Shown here in pieces: positions 16,308 to 23,677 of a stretch of 28,894 bases of DNA; position 1 is the stretch's first letter; each line of letters opens with the position of its first letter. The notes under the pieces were generated by a model that worked only from the letters and a program-made list of their open reading frames with translations, had not been told where the DNA came from and did no database searches. This DNA is from JBBSVE01 sp038233815 (lineage in GTDB: Bacteria > Pseudomonadota > Alphaproteobacteria > Rhodobacterales > Rhodobacteraceae), in the NCBI GenBank assembly GCA_038233815.1, contig JBBSVE010000023.1, positions 1-28,894 of the forward strand. The letters are read 5' to 3'. Made by a program: the position numbers and the translations under genes.

Positions 16308-17885
16308 TCAATCCTCGAACAGATGCGGCGTGGCGGCAATCGCGCGCGCCTCCTCCACCGGGATAGCAAGAAACGCGGCCAGCGCCACGGCATTTTCCTC
16401 CACCCCCGCGGTCTGGCGGATTTTGGTGTGGCCGGGGAAATCGGCGTCGCGGATCCGCTCGCTCTCGAACCGGATGTCGTGGCGCAGGGTGGGGAGGAGC
16501 TGGTCCATCACCGCGCCCGACGTCGTGTCGCAGGCATAGCCCATCCGGCGCGCGTGGCTGGAGAGGTAGTCGTCGGTCAGCGTACATTCCATCTCCAGGA
16601 GCCGGGTCACGGACCGGTCGGTGACGAAATCGCGCATCAGCTCCACCTGCGACGGGTCGATGCAGATCACCAGCACGTCCGACTGCCAGACGTCGAACAG
16701 CATCCGAACCAGAGCGCGCCGGTGCCGCGCGCGCTTCGTGAGCGTGGTCTGGATGCCGCCCAGATCAGGTAGCGGCGTCGAGGCCTCGTCGAAGAGGTAG
16801 TCCACCGCCGGCACCCCCGTGAGCCGCCGAACCTCACCGATCAGGCGCTTGGCGACGTGCCATTTCTTGCAGATCACGATCAACAATGTGCGCTCGCGGC
16901 CAAGGCTGCCTTCCGTTTCCCAGAACCTCGGCGCGGACCGCCGACCGATCCGGCCCCGGCCGGTCAGGAACCGAAACAGCGGCTGTCCCTCGCCGGAGAT
17001 GCGGAACGTCGCCCCATCATCGGCATAGAGCGTGCCCAGACGGGCGCGGAGCGTCAGGGCCCCGGGCGAAATCTTGCGGGCGAAGAGAAAATCCTGACCC
17101 AGCAGCAGGTCGTGGTGGTCGTTGTAAAACGTCACCGGCATCCCGTAGTCGGTGAACATGAGGAAGGTCAGCGTCCGCGCCCGGATCTCCGCGTCGGGCA
17201 CCAGATGGCGCACGAGGGTCTGGAAGAACGTCTCGTCCGGAATCCACGTCGTGCGGAAGAAACGCATCACATCGGCGCGCGCGTCGCAGAAGGCGAGCAC
17301 CCGCTCCACCGTCGCGCGGCGCAGGCACCACCACTGGCTGCCGATCTGGACCTGCAAGCCGTCAGGCACCGCGCGCGCCAGACCGAGCCAGCGCTGTACC
17401 GCCAGAGAGGCGTAGAACAGCCGATTGGCGCTGCGTTCGTTGAACCAGTGCCGATAGATCAGCCGGTCCTCGCGCAATCCGGTCTTGATCCAGTCGGAGC
17501 GAAAGAAATCGAAGCTCTCGATATAATCGACCTCCTCGCGGTCGAGAAAGGCATGCGCGTAGGCCGCCGACTTGATCGGCATGCAGTCGCCCGACAGCAT
17601 GTAGAGATGCGTGGCGTCGGGAAATGCCGCGAGCGCCGCCCGCACCGCCGCCAGCGTCGCCGCGACGAGGCTCCACTGGCCCCAGCCGCACTTCACCCGG
17701 CGGGCGGCGAACGTCACGGACGGATTTCCCGCCAACGCATCGCGCACCGTCTCGAAATCCGCGCGTCCGGCCCGCGCATCGAGATGGATCGCCACGCAGT
17801 CCCCACCACGGGCCAGACGCAACGCTTGCGCCACGATCCCGTCGGGATCCTTGTGGCACAGCAGGATATACGCAATCTTTGCCAT
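16308..17885 (-). CDS. Branch-type (core-2/I-branching) glycosyltransferase with an extra C-terminal domain
   Basis: A 525-residue protein with two parts. The N-terminal half (about 1-260) resembles the Branch family of beta-1,6-N-acetylglucosaminyltransferases: MAKIAYILLCHKDP, VAIHLDAR, VKCGWGQWSLVAATL, THLYMLSGDCMPIKS, GSQWWCLRR and PDETFFQTL are the hallmark blocks. The C-terminal half begins around RTLLIVICKKWHVAKRLIGE and contains DVLVICIDPSQVELMRDF and HARRMGYACDTTSG; I associate it with the DUF5928-type domain that follows such transferases in rhodobacteral genomes, function unknown. I chose the ATG at 17885, with GAGGG about six bases upstream. No transmembrane helix or signal peptide, so it acts in the cytoplasm. 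It is divergent from a sulfotransferase across 103 bp, suggesting modification of a surface glycan or lipid. The acceptor cannot be told. Confidence 0.85.
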   Translation of the reverse strand: MAKIAYILLCHKDPDGIVAQALRLARGGDCVAIHLDARAGRADFETVRDALAGNPSVTFAARRVKCGWGQWSLVAATLAAVRAALAAFPDATHLYMLSGDCMPIKSAAYAHAFLDREEVDYIESFDFFRSDWIKTGLREDRLIYRHWFNERSANRLFYASLAVQRWLGLARAVPDGLQVQIGSQWWCLRRATVERVLAFCDARADVMRFFRTTWIPDETFFQTLVRHLVPDAEIRARTLTFLMFTDYGMPVTFYNDHHDLLLGQDFLFARKISPGALTLRARLGTLYADDGATFRISGEGQPLFRFLTGRGRIGRRSAPRFWETEGSLGRERTLLIVICKKWHVAKRLIGEVRRLTGVPAVDYLFDEASTPLPDLGGIQTTLTKRARHRRALVRMLFDVWQSDVLVICIDPSQVELMRDFVTDRSVTRLLEMECTLTDDYLSSHARRMGYACDTTSGAVMDQLLPTLRHDIRFESERIRDADFPGHTKIRQTAGVEENAVALAAFLAIPVEEARAIAATPHLFED

Positions 17886-17988
17886 CGGACGCCCTCTGCG
17901 GCCCTGTTCCCCGGACCCCATTCATGCCCTAGATACCTTTATCGGTCATTGAAAAGACAGCGTCAGTCGGACGGGAAGGGAGAGGATC

Positions 17989-18807
17989 ATGGGGTTTCCC
18001 GGCACCTGGATGACGATGAGCGGGAGCGTGCTCTACCGCGTCGTGCCCAAATGCGCCTGCTCGACCATCGGGCAGATCCTGTATTTCTCTGACCATGGCC
18101 GGTTCTTCGACGGCGATATCCATGACGCCGAAACGGGTTTGCACAAATGGGCGCAGGAGGAGAGCCAGCCCCTGATCGAGCGCGCAGCGACCGCGCACCA
18201 GACCTATGCCTTCACCTGCGTCCGCAATCCCTACGCGCGGATCCTCTCATCCTTCTTCGACAAGATCTGCGGCATCCAGAGGAACGGGCGGCGCTACCGT
18301 GGCAACATGGTGCCGCTTCTGGCGCAGAAATACGGGATTGAGGTCGGCGGCCCGGATGGCACCGAGCCGTTCGACCAGATCGCGAGCTTTCGGCGGTTCC
18401 TTCTCTTCGCGCGTGATTCGATTCGCTGGCGCAAACCGATGGAGCCGGACATCCACTGGTCGGCGATGGCGGGCCACATCTCCACATTCATCGTGAATGG
18501 CGGACGCTACGACCGGATCATCTTCACCGAGGATTTCAATGAAGGGATGGCCGATGTCCTCTCCCGCATCGAGACACCGGTGGCGGTGGACCTGACCGCG
18601 ATCCCGCGTTTCAACGAGAGCGAGGGCCACGGACCCAAGCGCCTCCATCCGGTGGAGGATTATTTCGACGACCTGTCCCGCCATCTGATGTGGGAGATCT
18701 ACAAGCGCGATTTCCAGCTTTTCCGCTATGATTTCGACGACCCTTCCAACAGGATGCCGAAGGGCGAGGTCGATCTCGACGAGGTTCACGCCAAGCTCGG
18801 CGACTGA
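17989..18807 (+). CDS. Sulfotransferase, family 2 (carbohydrate type)
   Basis: A 272-residue PAPS-dependent sulfotransferase of the Sulfotransfer_2 (CHST-like) group. The 5'-phosphosulfate loop is RVVPKCACSTIGQIL (K21, S25, T26), and the 3'-phosphate-binding segment is TCVRNPYARILSSFFDK (R79, S87), both intact. Family members put sulfate on cell-surface carbohydrates; no membrane anchor is seen, so it would work in the cytoplasm on a precursor. The ATG at 17989 has a strong GGAGAGGAT ribosome site. It is divergent from the Branch glycosyltransferase and precedes a PAP2 phosphatase by 25 bp on the same strand, so the two may form an operon. The sulfated product, possibly a capsular or exopolysaccharide, is inference. 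Confidence 0.9.
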   Translation: MGFPGTWMTMSGSVLYRVVPKCACSTIGQILYFSDHGRFFDGDIHDAETGLHKWAQEESQPLIERAATAHQTYAFTCVRNPYARILSSFFDKICGIQRNGRRYRGNMVPLLAQKYGIEVGGPDGTEPFDQIASFRRFLLFARDSIRWRKPMEPDIHWSAMAGHISTFIVNGGRYDRIIFTEDFNEGMADVLSRIETPVAVDLTAIPRFNESEGHGPKRLHPVEDYFDDLSRHLMWEIYKRDFQLFRYDFDDPSNRMPKGEVDLDEVHAKLGD

Positions 18808-18832
18808 CGGGCTGCGACAAGGGACGATGACC

Positions 18833-19504
18833 ATGACCACCCCGCACGACGCCGCACGACACCCGTGGCGCGCCCTCCCGCTCCTCGCCCTGATCTGCGC
18901 GGGTCTCTTCGCGCTTGTCGCAACTGCGGTGCTGCAGGGCTGGACCGCGGGATTCGACCGGGCGATCCTGCTGTCCTTGCGGGTGCCCGGCGAGCCCGCG
19001 ACGATGCTGGGGCCGCATTACATGAAGGTTCTGATGCGCGACACGACCGCGCTCGGCGGGACCGGGGTGATTTACGTCGTGACTTTTGCGGTGGCGGGCT
19101 TTCTGTTCCTGACGGGCAAACGGCGCGAGGCTGTGATGCTGCTCCTGGTCATTCTGGGCGCTCAGATCCTCAGCACCGGGCTGAAGCATCTCGTGGACCG
19201 ACCGCGACCCGACCTTGTGCCGCACGGGGTCGATGTCACCTCGCCGAGCTTTCCGTCAGGCCACGCGCTCCGCTCCGCCGTGCTGTGGCTGAGCCTTGCG
19301 GGGATTGTGGCGCGCTATTGCAGCAACCGCACGGTCACGGTCTATGCCGTTGCGATAGCCCTGTTTCTCACCGGCATGGTGGGGATCAGCCGAGTCGCTC
19401 TCGGCGTGCACTGGCCGACCGACGTGCTTGCGGGTTGGTCGCTGGGCGCGGCGTGGGCATTGCTCTGCTGGTGGTTCACGCTAAGGCTCGCCGCGGTCAG
19501 ATAA
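18833..19504 (+). CDS. PAP2 family membrane phosphatase
   Basis: A 223-residue multi-spanning membrane protein of the type-2 phosphatidic-acid phosphatase group. The three catalytic motifs are complete: K118-to-P125 in KHLVDRPRP, PSGH at 141-144 (in SPSFPSGHALRSA), and SRxxxxxH-xxx-D (S186, R187, H193, D197 in SRVALGVHWPTD). Roughly five or six hydrophobic segments are visible. Substrates in this family range from undecaprenyl-diphosphate to phosphatidic acid or phosphatidylglycerol-phosphate, with the active site facing the periplasm; a role in recycling the lipid carrier for surface glycan is possible beside the sulfotransferase, but not shown. The ATG at 18833 has AAGGGA eight bases upstream. 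Its end overlaps the convergent adenosine kinase gene by 8 bp. Confidence 0.92.
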   Translation: MTTPHDAARHPWRALPLLALICAGLFALVATAVLQGWTAGFDRAILLSLRVPGEPATMLGPHYMKVLMRDTTALGGTGVIYVVTFAVAGFLFLTGKRREAVMLLLVILGAQILSTGLKHLVDRPRPDLVPHGVDVTSPSFPSGHALRSAVLWLSLAGIVARYCSNRTVTVYAVAIALFLTGMVGISRVALGVHWPTDVLAGWSLGAAWALLCWWFTLRLAAVR

Positions 19505-20477
19505 GACCGTCGCGCGCGAAGAGATGGCGAAGGTCCGCCTCAGGCCGCGCGCCGAAGTGGCCGATCACCTCGGCGGCCGCGATGCAGCCCATCCGGCCGC
19601 AGATGGCGAGGTCGCGCCTCGTGGCAAGACCGTAGAGGAACCCCGCCGCGAAGAGATCCCCCGCCCCGGTCGCATCCACCGGCACGACGCGCGCCACCGG
19701 CACCTCCACCGTCTCCGCCCCGCGTCGCAGGATCACACCCTCCCCCGACCGGGTGCAGACCACGAGCCCGCATTCCGCCGCCGCGCGGTCCAGCGCGTCG
19801 GGGAGGTCGCACTGGTAGAGCGCGGTCCATTCGAGTGCGTTGCCGATTACGTAGTCCAGATCGCGCACCAGTCTGCGAAAACCGTCGCGGTGACGGTCGA
19901 CGCAGAAAGGGTCCGACAGCGCGATCCCGGCCTTGCCCCCCGCGCTCTGACACATCAGGGCCGCCGTCTCGAACGCGACCTTGCCCTTCGGCTTGTCGTA
20001 GAGATAGCCCTCGAGGAACAGGATCTCCGCCCCGCCTGCGACCGCGTCCGCGACATCCTCGGGCCCGAGTTCCGACGAAATGCCGAGGTAGGTGTTCATA
20101 GACCGCTCCCCGTCCGGCGACACGAAGATCATCGAGCGCGAGGTCGGAAGGCCCCCCCCCGCGACCGGCGGATTGACGAAGCGGGTGCCCCCCTCCTCCA
20201 GCGCGCGGGCGTAGAACTGGCCCAGCGCGTCGTCCCTGACCCGCCCGATGAAAGCGGTCCGAAGGCCGAGGTTGCCCAGCCCCGCGACCGTGTTCGCGAC
20301 CGATCCGCCGGGCACCTGCCGGGGGTCTGTCATCGCGGCGTAGAGCGCCTCGCCCCGCGCACGGTCCACCAGTTGCATGATGCCCTTCTCGATCCCCAGC
20401 CGCGCGATGGTGCCATCGTCGGCCGGGGCCAGAACGTCGACGATAGCGTTGCCGATGCCCACGACCTGAAAGCTCAT
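19497..20477 (-). CDS. Adenosine kinase (PfkB family carbohydrate kinase)
   Basis: A 326-residue PfkB-fold sugar/nucleoside kinase, presumably phosphorylating adenosine to AMP in purine salvage. N-terminal MSFQVVGIGNAIVDVLAP and the substrate-side GGSVANT (57-63) are followed by the C-terminal PfkB signature DATGAGDLFAAGFLYG, whose D274 is the catalytic base. The annotation as adenosine kinase rather than another PfkB kinase rests on overall similarity to the roseobacter-type sequences (VSPDGERSMNTYLGIS), so the substrate is not certain. The ATG at 20477 has GAGGAG nearby, and it overlaps the stop of nth by four bases, so the two are translationally coupled. Nine consecutive Gs on the coding strand (20152-20160 on plus) encode a Gly run at about residues 107-109. 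Confidence 0.88.
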   Translation of the reverse strand: MSFQVVGIGNAIVDVLAPADDGTIARLGIEKGIMQLVDRARGEALYAAMTDPRQVPGGSVANTVAGLGNLGLRTAFIGRVRDDALGQFYARALEEGGTRFVNPPVAGGGLPTSRSMIFVSPDGERSMNTYLGISSELGPEDVADAVAGGAEILFLEGYLYDKPKGKVAFETAALMCQSAGGKAGIALSDPFCVDRHRDGFRRLVRDLDYVIGNALEWTALYQCDLPDALDRAAAECGLVVCTRSGEGVILRRGAETVEVPVARVVPVDATGAGDLFAAGFLYGLATRRDLAICGRMGCIAAAEVIGHFGARPEADLRHLFARDGLI

Positions 20478-21118
20478 AGGGTTTTCTCCTCGAACGGGCA
20501 GAGGTCGCTGATCGGGCATACCGGGCATCTGGGCTTGCGCGCGACGCAGATGTAGCGCCCGTGCAGGATCAGCCAGTGGTGTGCGTCATGCTGGTATTCG
20601 GCGGGGACGTGATCCTCGATGGCGCGCTCCACCGCATCGACATCCTTGCCCGGTGCGATCCCGGTGCGGTTCCCGACCCGGAAGATATGCGTGTCGACCG
20701 CCTGCGCGGGCAGGCCGAACCAGATGTTGAGAACCACGTTCGCGGTCTTGCGCCCGACCCCCGGCAGGGATTGCAGCGCCGCGCGGGAGGAGGGCACCGC
20801 GCCCGCGTAATCCTCCACGAGGATCCGGCTTAACCGCATCACGTTTTTTGCCTTGTTGCGATAGAGCCCGATGGTGCGGATCGCCTCCGTCAGCGCCTCC
20901 TCGCCTAGATCGAGCATCTTCTGCGGCGTGTCCACGCGCGCAAACAATGGCCCGGTCGCCCGGTTCACGCCCGCATCCGTGGCCTGCGCCGACAGCGCCA
21001 CCGCGACCAGCAGCGTGTAGGCGTTGAGGTGGGCAAGCTCGCCCTCCGGCTCCGGCCGCGCCGCGCGAAACCGCGCGAAGATCGCCTGCATCTGGTGATA
21101 GTCGCGCTGTGTGGCCAT
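20474..21118 (-). CDS. nth: Endonuclease III (DNA glycosylase/AP lyase)
   Basis: A 214-residue base-excision-repair enzyme that removes oxidised pyrimidines. The helix-hairpin-helix SLPGVGRKTANVVLN carries the catalytic lysine K124, with the catalytic aspartate D142 in AVDTHIFRVGNR. The C-terminal iron-sulfur loop is complete: C191-x6-C198-x2-C201-x5-C207. N-terminal YTLLVAVALSAQATDAGVN also fits. Length is normal. It is first of the pair nth-adenosine kinase (4-bp overlap) and divergent from an alkyl-guanine transferase gene across 106 bp, so two DNA repair genes share a promoter region. The ribosome site ahead of the ATG at 21118 is weak. Confidence 0.96.
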   Translation of the reverse strand: MATQRDYHQMQAIFARFRAARPEPEGELAHLNAYTLLVAVALSAQATDAGVNRATGPLFARVDTPQKMLDLGEEALTEAIRTIGLYRNKAKNVMRLSRILVEDYAGAVPSSRAALQSLPGVGRKTANVVLNIWFGLPAQAVDTHIFRVGNRTGIAPGKDVDAVERAIEDHVPAEYQHDAHHWLILHGRYICVARKPRCPVCPISDLCPFEEKTL

Positions 21119-21224
21119 CCCGGAGCTATGCCGCAGCCCTTGGGGCGCGGCAAGCCAATCCCGCAGTTTCCGGGTCGCGGCGGGACGCGCGAGCCTCTAT
21201 CTTCATCCCGACCCGGAGGATGCC

Positions 21225-22085
21225 ATGACCGACGCCGCGCCCAATCCCTACCATTTCGACGTGATCGCCCGCGCGCTGCGGCTGATCGACGACGGCGGCC
21301 CCGCGCTGACGCTCGACGCGCTGGCCGGGCAGATGGGGATGAGCACGGCCCACTTCCAGCGCACCTTCTCTCAGTGGGTGGGGGTTTCGCCGAAACGCTA
21401 CCAGCAGTATCTGGCACTCGATCATGCGCGGACTCTGCTGGCGGAGCGGTTCACCGTGATGGAAACGGCGCTCGCCACCGGCCTGTCGGGTGGCGGGCGG
21501 CTGCACGACCTCTTCCTGCGGTGGGAGGCGATGAGCCCCGGCGACTACGCGCAGGGGGGGGCCGGCCTCTCCATCCGCTGGGGATGGTTCGACACCCCCT
21601 TCGGCCGGGCTCTGGTGATGGGCACCGACCGGGGGATCTGCGGCATGGGGTTCGCGGCCGATACGGGCGAGGAGGCGGTATTGGCGGATCTCATCTCCCG
21701 CTGGCCCAAGGCTCAGTTCACCGAGGACAGTGCGGCGCTGCGCCCCTGGGTCGGGTCCGCTTTCGGTGCCAGCCCGGACAGCGAAGGACCGCCGGTCTGC
21801 CTGATCGGTGCGCCGTTCCAGATCAAGGTGTGGGAGGCGCTGCTCCGCATCCCCTCCGGCCATGTCACCACCTATTCGGAGATCGCGGGCGCCATCGGCC
21901 ATGCGGGCGCCTCGCGCGCCGTGGGAACGGCGGTGGGGCGCAATCCGGTCAGCTGGCTGATCCCGTGCCACCGCGCGCTGCGTAAATCCGGGGGGCTCGG
22001 CGGCTATCACTGGGGGCTTCCGGTAAAGCGCGCGATGCTGGCGTGGGAGGCCGCGCGCGCGGATGCGGTGCTTGCGGGGGGATGA
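21225..22085 (+). CDS. Ada-like protein: AraC-type HTH fused to methylated-DNA-protein cysteine methyltransferase
   Basis: A 286-residue fusion. Residues about 10-105 form an AraC/HTH_18 DNA-binding region (TLDALAGQMGMSTAHFQRTF, then VSPKRYQQYLALDHARTLL). Residues about 115-280 are the methyltransferase: IRWGWFDTPFGRALV, FQIKVWEALLRIPSGHVTTY, SRAVGTAVGRNPVSWLIPCHR with acceptor cysteine C248, then GGLGGYHWGLPVKRAML. The N-terminal Ada zinc domain with its phosphotriester-accepting cysteine is absent, so this is not a full Ada sensor; whether the HTH regulates anything is unclear. It removes O6-alkyl groups from guanine in a suicide reaction. The ATG at 21225 has GGAGG about 6 bases upstream. 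The gene contains eight Gs in a row at 21554-21561. Confidence 0.93.
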   Translation: MTDAAPNPYHFDVIARALRLIDDGGPALTLDALAGQMGMSTAHFQRTFSQWVGVSPKRYQQYLALDHARTLLAERFTVMETALATGLSGGGRLHDLFLRWEAMSPGDYAQGGAGLSIRWGWFDTPFGRALVMGTDRGICGMGFAADTGEEAVLADLISRWPKAQFTEDSAALRPWVGSAFGASPDSEGPPVCLIGAPFQIKVWEALLRIPSGHVTTYSEIAGAIGHAGASRAVGTAVGRNPVSWLIPCHRALRKSGGLGGYHWGLPVKRAMLAWEAARADAVLAGG

Positions 22086-22179
22086 CGGGTTTCAAGTCGG
22101 TCTGTTCTCGACCGGCGTTCCGTGTTCTATTGGTAATGCATCGTGCGAACACGCGCGAAAACAGGCAACGAGGCCCCCG

Positions 22180-22848
22180 ATGACCCTTCGTCTTTCCGTC
22201 ACCACGCTCGCCGTCGCGGGCCTTCTCGCCGGGTGCGTCAACCCCGGCTACCAGCAGGGCCCCGGCGGTCCGGGAGAGCCGAACCGCACCATGAACGGTG
22301 CCGTAACCGGCGCGCTGATCGGTGGCGCGCTTGGCATCGGCTCGAAGAACGGCGACGTACGGCGCGCGGCGGTGGGCGCTGCGGTCGGCGGTCTGATCGG
22401 CGGCGCGGTCGGGGCCTCGCTCGACGCGCAGGCTGCCGAACTGCGCCAGAACATCAACAACAGCAACGTGAGCGTGACCAACACCGGCAATTCGCTGATC
22501 GTGAACCTGCCGCAGGATATCCTCTTTGCGACCGACAGCGCGACACTGCGCCCCGACCTCACCGCCGACTTGCGGACCGTGGCGCAAAGCCTGCTTAACT
22601 ATCCCGACACCACCGTCCAGGTCGTGGGCCACACCGACAACACCGGGGCTGCGGCCTACAATCAGGATCTGTCGCAGCGGCGTGCGAACTCGGTCGCGGG
22701 CATCCTGCGCCAGAATGGCGTGCCGGGTGGCCGGATCGTAGCCTTCGGGCGCGGCGAGGATCAGCCCGTCGCCACCAACCTCACCGCGGCCGGCAAGGCA
22801 CAGAACCGGCGGGTGGAAATCGTCATCATCCCGAACCGGAACGGCTGA
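22180..22848 (+). CDS. OmpA family lipoprotein with glycine zipper
   Basis: A 222-residue outer-membrane lipoprotein. The N-terminus has a lipoprotein signal with a lipobox LLAGC (C19 lipidated). The next part is a glycine-zipper region (GAVTGALIGGALGIGS and AAVGAAVGGLIGGAVGASL, about 38-85), as in glycine-zipper 2TM-type proteins. The C-terminal OmpA domain (about 105-218) has ILFATDSATLRPDL, VVGHTDNTGAAAYNQDLSQR and RVEIVIIPN, which bind peptidoglycan; the conserved D and R positions of the meso-DAP pocket appear present. It resembles YiaD. The ATG at 22180 has GAGG six bases upstream. It probably stabilises the envelope. The following GntR gene begins 61 bp downstream. Confidence 0.93.
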   Translation: MTLRLSVTTLAVAGLLAGCVNPGYQQGPGGPGEPNRTMNGAVTGALIGGALGIGSKNGDVRRAAVGAAVGGLIGGAVGASLDAQAAELRQNINNSNVSVTNTGNSLIVNLPQDILFATDSATLRPDLTADLRTVAQSLLNYPDTTVQVVGHTDNTGAAAYNQDLSQRRANSVAGILRQNGVPGGRIVAFGRGEDQPVATNLTAAGKAQNRRVEIVIIPNRNG

Positions 22849-22861
22849 CACCGGCGTCTGT

Positions 22862-22898
22862 CCTGCCGGGCGTCATCCGATCCGACCGGCCCGGCAGG
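22862..22898 (+). terminator. 10-bp inverted repeat between the OmpA gene and the GntR gene
   Basis: CCTGCCGGGC (22862-22871) and GCCCGGCAGG (22889-22898) form a perfect 10-bp stem with a 17-base loop. It begins 14 bases after the OmpA stop, so it may be its terminator (no strong T run). Its right arm overlaps AGGA at 22896-22899, the likely ribosome site of the GntR gene (ATG 22910), so it could also restrain translation of that gene. Confidence 0.5.
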
Positions 22899-22909
22899 AT
22901 ACCGTCCCC

Positions 22910-23677
22910 ATGAGCTTCGAGAAGATCCAGCCCGAAAAGCTCTCCGCCGCGGTGGTTCGGCAGATCGAGCAGATGATCCTGCGCGGCATCCTGCGCCCAG
23001 GTGAGCGTCTTCCGGCGGAGCGCGAGCTCTCCGACCGGCTCGGCGTGTCGCGACCGAGTCTGCGCGACGCGGTGGCAGACCTCTCGGCCCGGGGCCTGCT
23101 GGAAAGCCGCCCGGGTGCGGGGATTTTCGTGGCCGCGAGCCTCAATGCAGCTTTTCCCGCGGCTCTGGTGGCGCTTTTCGCCAGCCACGCCGATGCTGTC
23201 TTCGACTACATCGCCTTTCGCCGCGACATGGAGGGGTTGGCCGCGATGCGGGCCGCGCAGAGCGGCTCCGACACCGATCTCGCCATCGTGGCCACGATCT
23301 TCGCCAAAATGGAGGCCGCGCACGCAAAGCGCGATCCCTCGGACGAGGCGGCGCTCGATGCCGCCTTCCACATGGCCATCGCGGAGGCGAGCCACAACGT
23401 GGTCATGCTGCACATGATGCGCGCGATGTATGACCTTCTGCGTCAGGGCGTCTTCTACAATCGGCAGGTGATGTTCCGCAACCGGATCACCCGGACCACC
23501 CTGCTGGACCAGCACCGTGCGATCAACGAGGCACTTCAGGCCCGCGACCCGGACGAGGCACGCCGTGCGGTCGGCGATCATCTCGACTTCGTGGAACGCG
23601 CGCTGGAGGACCAGCTCAAGGCGGAGCGCAACGAGGCGGTGTCCCGACGTCGCTACGCCCGGGAGACGGCCCGCTAG
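22910..23677 (+). CDS. GntR family (FadR subgroup) transcriptional regulator
   Basis: A 255-residue regulator. The winged helix-turn-helix is LSAAVVRQIEQMILRG, LRPGERLPAERELSDRLGVS and RPSLRDAVADLSARG, about residues 10-67. The C-terminal FCD effector domain (about 95-230) has DAAFHMAIAEASHNVV and DQHRAINEALQARDPDEARR, including the histidines usual for metal or carboxylate binding. Members of this subgroup, such as PdhR, LldR and GlcC, respond to small organic acids. Which genes it controls is not shown; it is separated by about 20 kb from the glc operator candidate at 2498. Its stop (23677) directly abuts the stop of convergent atpF at 23678. Confidence 0.9.
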   Translation: MSFEKIQPEKLSAAVVRQIEQMILRGILRPGERLPAERELSDRLGVSRPSLRDAVADLSARGLLESRPGAGIFVAASLNAAFPAALVALFASHADAVFDYIAFRRDMEGLAAMRAAQSGSDTDLAIVATIFAKMEAAHAKRDPSDEAALDAAFHMAIAEASHNVVMLHMMRAMYDLLRQGVFYNRQVMFRNRITRTTLLDQHRAINEALQARDPDEARRAVGDHLDFVERALEDQLKAERNEAVSRRRYARETAR

